A stretch of DNA of 9,625 nt, from contig JAIOPW010000341.1 in the NCBI GenBank assembly GCA_021413665.1, positions 1 to 9,625 of the forward strand, given 5' to 3'. The position numbers and the translations under genes were made by a program. This document shows, piece after piece, positions 6,552-9,625 of the stretch (the first letter of the stretch is position 1; each line of letters begins with the position of its first letter). Below the pieces are notes generated by a model. It worked only from the letters and a program-made list of their open reading frames with translations. It made no database searches and was not told the DNA's origin. Source of the DNA: Rhodocyclales bacterium (GTDB lineage: Bacteria > Pseudomonadota > Gammaproteobacteria > Burkholderiales > Rhodocyclaceae).

Positions 6552-6995
6552 GCGCGGGCGGCGCTTGGCCGCCAGCGTGCGCTGTAACGCGGTTTTCACC
6601 TCACCGAGATCGGCGAACATGGCGTCGATGTTGCGCCGTCGCTCATCGAGCTCCGCCATCGCCGCCTCGATGCGGCCGACCAGGTAGTCGAGCTGCTTGG
6701 CGTGTCCTTCCCCGTGCTCGCCATAGAGCGACAGGATGTGCTCGATTTCGGCCAGGGACAGGCCCACCGCCTTGCCGCGCAGGATCAGCCCCAACCGCAC
6801 CCGGTCGCGCCGCGTGTAGGCGCGACCGCCATTGATGCGCCGCGGCGCCAGCAGGCCCTTATCCTCGTAAAAGCGGATTGCGCGCAGCGAGATGCCGCAA
6901 TCCTGCGCCAGCTCGGTGATGCCGTAGAGCCGGTCGTCGGCCGCCGGCGATGCGGCGGCACGGGCGGCGGTTTCTCGGGTGACGGGCTTGTTCAT
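6543..6995 (-). CDS. MerR-family transcriptional regulator, LiuR-like
   Basis: A 150-residue protein from ATG 6995. It has an N-terminal winged helix-turn-helix: YGITELAQDCGISLRAIRFY (24-43) followed by EDKGLLAPRRINGGRAYTRR (44-63) and the wing/helix RVRLGLILRGKAVGLSLAEI. A C-terminal dimerisation coiled coil (about 98-145) ends in a basic tail. No metal-binding cysteines are seen in the C-terminal part, so it is not a metal or redox MerR. The RAIRFYEDKGLL and LILRGK..G.SLAEI pattern resembles LiuR, which controls branched-chain amino acid and acyl-CoA catabolism in proteobacteria. Its divergent position next to an SDR and an acyl-CoA carboxylase gene fits local control of that operon. A TTG at 7013 would add six residues, but it lies upstream of the predicted transcription start. 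No clear ribosome site precedes 6995, in line with a possibly leaderless message. The family call is firm; the LiuR subfamily call is moderate. Confidence 0.88.
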   Translation of the reverse strand: MNKPVTRETAARAAASPAADDRLYGITELAQDCGISLRAIRFYEDKGLLAPRRINGGRAYTRRDRVRLGLILRGKAVGLSLAEIEHILSLYGEHGEGHAKQLDYLVGRIEAAMAELDERRRNIDAMFADLGEVKTALQRTLAAKRRPRKA

Positions 6996-7003
6996 TGGAC
7001 GCC

Positions 7004-7032
7004 ATGCTAGCAAGCCGATCTGCCGCTTTCAA
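7004..7032 (-). promoter_or_regulatory. Predicted promoter of the MerR-family gene
   Basis: On the minus strand TTGAAA (7032-7027) and TAGCAT (7009-7004) are separated by 17 bases, the ideal sigma-70 spacing. Transcription would be expected to start around 6998-6996, only one to three bases before the ATG at 6995. Confidence 0.5.
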
Positions 7033-7039
7033 GAGAAAT

Positions 7040-7055
7040 ATGCCTTAATCGGCAT
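7040..7055. promoter_or_regulatory. Inverted repeat ATGCC-N6-GGCAT between the divergent promoters
   Basis: ATGCC TTAATC GGCAT forms a short dyad almost exactly midway between the two outward-facing -35 boxes. It could be a second operator for the MerR-like protein or a site for another regulator. With 5-bp arms, chance occurrence is quite possible. Confidence 0.3.
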
Positions 7056-7059
7056 GCTG

Positions 7060-7075
7060 TTGACGTTAACGTAAG
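7060..7075. promoter_or_regulatory. Candidate MerR/LiuR-type operator centred on ACGTTAACGT
   Basis: TTGACGTTAACGTAAG contains a perfect 10-bp palindrome (ACGTTAACGT, 7063-7072) with a further symmetric T/A pair outside one mismatch. It overlaps the -35 box and the start of the spacer of the SDR promoter. ACGT-half-site palindromes are what I remember for LiuR of proteobacteria, so the adjacent regulator is the natural candidate to bind here. The site is seen directly; the pairing with the regulator is inference. Confidence 0.55.
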
Positions 7076-7088
7076 CACTCGGTAGCAT
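7060..7088 (+). promoter_or_regulatory. Predicted promoter of the SDR-carboxylase operon
   Basis: TTGACG (7060-7065) and TAGCAT (7083-7088) are spaced by 17 bases. The -35 box matches consensus in five of six positions and the -10 box in four. Transcription would start near 7095, giving a leader of about 43 bases before ATG 7138. The palindromic operator candidate overlaps the -35 box and the spacer. Confidence 0.6.
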
Positions 7089-7137
7089 GTTTGGCAAACA
7101 GCCGGCGGACGACCGGCATTCGCGAGGAGAACGCCGC

Positions 7138-8034
7138 ATGAGCGTCGACGGCAAGGACGAAGAACCCTTATCCCGCTACGCCAGCGTGCTGCGCGCCGGC
7201 CTGTTTGCCGGCCAGGTGCATTGGATCACCGGCGGCGGCAGCGGCATCGGCCGCTGCGTCGCCCACGAACTGGCGTCGCTCGGCGCCACCGTGATCCTCA
7301 CCGGCCGCAGCGAGCAAAAGCTGCGACGGGTGGCCGCCGAAATCAGCGAAGACGGCGGGCGTGCTGAAGTGGTGGCCTGCGACATCCGCGACGAGGATGC
7401 GGTGCGCGCCGCCGTGGCCGAAGTGGTCGGCCGCCACGGCCGCATCCGCGGCCTGGTCAATAACGCCGGCGGGCAGTTCCCCGCGCCGCTCGCCGCGATC
7501 AGCAAGAAGGGCTTCGACACAGTCATCGCCACCAACCTGAGCGGCGGCTTCCTGATGATGCGCGAGGTCTACCTGCAATCCATGCAGGCGCATGGCGGGG
7601 CCATCGTGAACATGACGGCCGACATGTGGAACGGCATGCCCGGCATGGGCCATTCGGGCGCGGCCCGCGCCGGCATGGCCAACCTGACCAAGACGGCGGC
7701 GGTGGAATGGGCCGCCAGCGGCGTGCGCGTCAATGCCGTGGCCCCGGGCTGGATCGCATCGTCCGGCATGGACAGCTATAAGGGCCCGGTGCGCGAAATG
7801 ATTCCCAAGCTGAAGCGCCACGTGCCGCTGCGCCGGATGGGCACCGAATCCGAAGTCAGCGCCGCGATCTGCTTCCTGCTTTCGCCAGGCGCGGCCTTCA
7901 TCACCGGCGTGACGCTGGCCATCGACGGCGGCGCGCCGCTCGATACGCCCTTGTTCCCGATCCCCGACCACCAGCGCTCGGCGCCCTTTGACGGCTTCCA
8001 TCGCAGCGTGTTGCCCGACGTGCTGAGGGAATGA
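7138..8034 (+). CDS. SDR-family oxidoreductase (PECR/DECR-like enoyl-CoA reductase or terpenoid-catabolism dehydrogenase)
   Basis: A 298-residue Rossmann-fold protein. ATG 7138 is chosen because GAGGAGA (7124-7130) precedes it with a 7-base spacer; upstream in-frame codons back to 7087 overlap the promoter. The cofactor motif TGGGSGIG is at 31-38, Arg57 after the second strand suggests NADP(H), and NNAGGQF is at 108-114. Asn133 and Lys185 of the SDR tetrad are present. The active-site segment GHSGAARAGMANLTK (171-185) closely resembles peroxisomal trans-2-enoyl-CoA reductase as remembered, but Ala181 stands where the YxxxK tyrosine would be. Similar proteins accompany citronellol/geraniol (atu-type) and branched acyl-CoA pathways. 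It is the first gene of a likely operon, with the carboxylase gene 4 bases downstream, and probably acts on a CoA thioester or its alcohol/aldehyde precursor. The substrate cannot be read from sequence. Confidence 0.85.
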   Translation: MSVDGKDEEPLSRYASVLRAGLFAGQVHWITGGGSGIGRCVAHELASLGATVILTGRSEQKLRRVAAEISEDGGRAEVVACDIRDEDAVRAAVAEVVGRHGRIRGLVNNAGGQFPAPLAAISKKGFDTVIATNLSGGFLMMREVYLQSMQAHGGAIVNMTADMWNGMPGMGHSGAARAGMANLTKTAAVEWAASGVRVNAVAPGWIASSGMDSYKGPVREMIPKLKRHVPLRRMGTESEVSAAICFLLSPGAAFITGVTLAIDGGAPLDTPLFPIPDHQRSAPFDGFHRSVLPDVLRE

Positions 8035-8038
8035 CGAC

Positions 8039-9625
8039 GTGCCGGTGCTGACTTCCCTGCTCGATACCGGTTCGGCGGCCTTCGCCGCCAACACCGCGCG
8101 CATGGCCGAACGCCTGGCCGAAGTGCGCGCGCTGGAGCAGAAGGTGCGCGAGGAATCGTCCTCCAAGCGCGACAGGTTCGAGCAGCGCGGCCAGTTGCTG
8201 CCGCGCGAACGCGTCGCGCGCCTGATCGACCGCGGCAGCGATTTCATCGAGTTCGCCACCCTGGCCGGGCTGGGCATGCACGACGATGACGGCAGCAAAT
8301 CGGTACTCGGCGGCGGCTCCATCATCGGCATCGGCACGGTCAGCGGCAAGCGCTGCGTGGTGATGGCCAGCGACAGCGCGATCAAGGGCGGCACCATCCC
8401 GCCGATGGGTTTGAAGAAAAGCCTGCGCGCGCAGGAGATCGCCCGCGACAACCGCCTGCCGCTGCTCTACCTGGTCGAAAGCGGCGGCGCCAACCTGATC
8501 TACCAGTCGGAAATATTCATCGAGGGCGGCCGCAGCTTTGCCAACCAGGCGCGGCTCTCGGCCGCCGGCATTCCGCAGATCGCCGTCGTGCATGGCGCCT
8601 CGACGGCCGGCGGCGCCTACCTGCCGGGGCTCTCCGACTATGTGATCCTGGTACGCGGCCGCTCCAGCATCTACCTGGCCGGCCCGCCGCTGGTCAAGGC
8701 CGCCATCGGCGAGGAGACCGACGAGGAATCGCTGGGCGGCGCCGAGACCCACGCCAGTGTCACGGGGTTGGGCGAGTACCTGTGCGAGAACGACGCCCAC
8801 GCATTGGCCATGGCGCGCGAAGTCATGGACAAATTGAACTGGAACGCCGTACCACCAGCGCCGACTCTTGTACCCCCTCGCTACGCAACAGAAGAACTGC
8901 TCGGTCTGGTTCCCGCCGACGAGCGCGAACCCTACGACGTGCGCGATGTCATCGCCCGCCTGGTCGACGCCTCCGACTTCCTCGAATTCAAAGCGAGCTA
9001 CGGCAGCGACACGATCTGCGGCCACGCCCGCCTGCACGGACACACGGTGGGCATCCTCGGCAACAACGGTCCGATCCAGCCCAACGGCTCGACCAAGGCC
9101 GCGCAATTCATCCAGCTCTGCGACCAGAGTGGCACGCCGCTGATCTTCCTGCAGAACACCACGGGCTACATGGTCGGCTCGGTGGCCGAGCGCGCCGGAG
9201 CGATCAAGCATGGCTCAAAGATGATCCAGGCCGTGGCCAACGCCCGGGCACCCAAATTGACCATCGTGCTCGGTGGCTCCTACGGCGCCGGGAACTACGG
9301 CATGTGCGGCCGCGGCTTCGATCCGCGCTTCATCTTTTCCTGGCCCTCGGCGCGCACTGCCGTGATGGGTGCGGCGCAGGCGGCCAAAGTCATGGAAATC
9401 GTCGGCCGCGCCAAGCTGGAACGCGCAGGACAGCCAGCCAACGAAGCCGCGCTGGCGGCCATGAGCGAAGGCCTGCGCCTGCGGCTGGAAAAGGAATCCT
9501 CGGTGCTGTTCGGCACCGCGCGCATGTGGGACGACGGCATCATCGACCCGCGCGACACGCGCCGCGTGCTCGGACTCTGCCTCGACATCGTCGCCGAAGG
9601 CGCGAACCGCGAATTGCACCCCAAC
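8039..9625 (+). CDS. Acyl-CoA carboxylase carboxyltransferase (beta) subunit, methylcrotonyl-/geranyl-CoA carboxylase family (3' truncated)
   Basis: GTG 8039 starts 4 bases after the SDR stop, with GAGGGA (8025-8030) 8 bases upstream. The frame stays open for 529 codons to the window edge. The family is usually about 535-540 residues, so only a short tail is missing. Two crotonase-like carboxyltransferase domains are seen. The N-terminal one (about 40-270) carries SDSAIKGGT, VESGGAN (146-152), STAGGAYLPGLSD (188-200) and AGPPLVKAA. The C-terminal one (about 290-529) carries GNNGPI, LQNTTGYMVG (371-380) and GGSYGAGNYGMCGRGFDPRF (412-431). The enzyme moves CO2 from carboxybiotin to an acyl-CoA and needs a biotin-carboxylase/BCCP alpha subunit, not encoded here and perhaps just downstream. 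The stretch VESGGANLIYQSEIF and VHGASTAGGAYLPGLSD differ from the canonical MCC versions I remember, so the substrate may be geranyl-CoA or another branched enoyl-CoA rather than 3-methylcrotonyl-CoA. Confidence 0.92.
   Translation, partial: MPVLTSLLDTGSAAFAANTARMAERLAEVRALEQKVREESSSKRDRFEQRGQLLPRERVARLIDRGSDFIEFATLAGLGMHDDDGSKSVLGGGSIIGIGTVSGKRCVVMASDSAIKGGTIPPMGLKKSLRAQEIARDNRLPLLYLVESGGANLIYQSEIFIEGGRSFANQARLSAAGIPQIAVVHGASTAGGAYLPGLSDYVILVRGRSSIYLAGPPLVKAAIGEETDEESLGGAETHASVTGLGEYLCENDAHALAMAREVMDKLNWNAVPPAPTLVPPRYATEELLGLVPADEREPYDVRDVIARLVDASDFLEFKASYGSDTICGHARLHGHTVGILGNNGPIQPNGSTKAAQFIQLCDQSGTPLIFLQNTTGYMVGSVAERAGAIKHGSKMIQAVANARAPKLTIVLGGSYGAGNYGMCGRGFDPRFIFSWPSARTAVMGAAQAAKVMEIVGRAKLERAGQPANEAALAAMSEGLRLRLEKESSVLFGTARMWDDGIIDPRDTRRVLGLCLDIVAEGANRELHPN

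Noticed and set aside
7168..8451. Long minus-strand open frame (427 codons) opposite the SDR gene
   Set aside because: It lies fully antisense to two genes with clear family motifs, its composition is that of a high-GC shadow frame (His-, Ala-, Arg- and Gly-rich), and no domain is recognisable.
7901..9211. Minus-strand open frame (436 codons) opposite the carboxyltransferase gene
   Set aside because: It mirrors third-position GC bias of a solid coding sequence and has no motif or ribosome site of its own.

Overview
The window is a dense, high-GC stretch of a Gram-negative chromosome. The Rpe sequence, the divided gspL/pilN-pilO-pilP style pilus genes, the LiuR-like MerR regulator and the TAGAAT-type -10 box suggest a betaproteobacterium (Rhodocyclales or Burkholderiales). 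This placement is inference from memory of such genomes; no database was consulted. No tRNA, rRNA, CRISPR array, insertion sequence or phage gene was seen.

Region 1 (1-5736, + strand) is the end of a type IV pilus / MSHA-like assembly operon. It encodes, in order: the C-terminal part of a PilM/PilN- or GspL-like inner-membrane platform protein; a PilO-like protein with one membrane segment and a coiled coil; a small exported PilP/MshK-like periplasmic protein; a very large (about 1014 aa) protein; and a prepilin with a textbook GFTLIEL motif. The large protein has a pseudopilin N-terminus and what looks like an L-type-lectin (ConA-like) C-terminal half. Genes are separated by 13-31 bases or overlap by a few bases, which indicates one transcript. 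The large protein resembles a pilus-tip adhesin that has its own pilin anchor, and its lectin-like fold appears to be interrupted by two tandem FCCH-like repeats. This is the most interesting part of the window.

Region 2 (5737-6542) holds a short spacer with a candidate promoter and then rpe (ribulose-5-phosphate 3-epimerase), a core metabolic gene with all catalytic residues present.

Region 3 (6543-9625) starts with a convergent MerR/LiuR-like regulator. Its stop codon directly abuts that of rpe inside a perfect 18-bp palindrome. The regulator is divergent from an operon of an SDR-family oxidoreductase (PECR/DECR-like, with Ala at the usual Tyr position) and an acyl-CoA carboxylase carboxyltransferase (beta) subunit of the methylcrotonyl-/geranyl-CoA carboxylase family, cut by the window edge a few codons before its expected end. 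The 142-bp divergent intergenic region contains two convincing promoters, an ACGTTAACGT-centred dyad on the SDR promoter, and a second dyad midway between the promoters. The block looks like the start of a locally regulated catabolic operon for a branched-chain or isoprenoid acyl-CoA, with the biotin carboxylase and remaining enzymes probably lying downstream.
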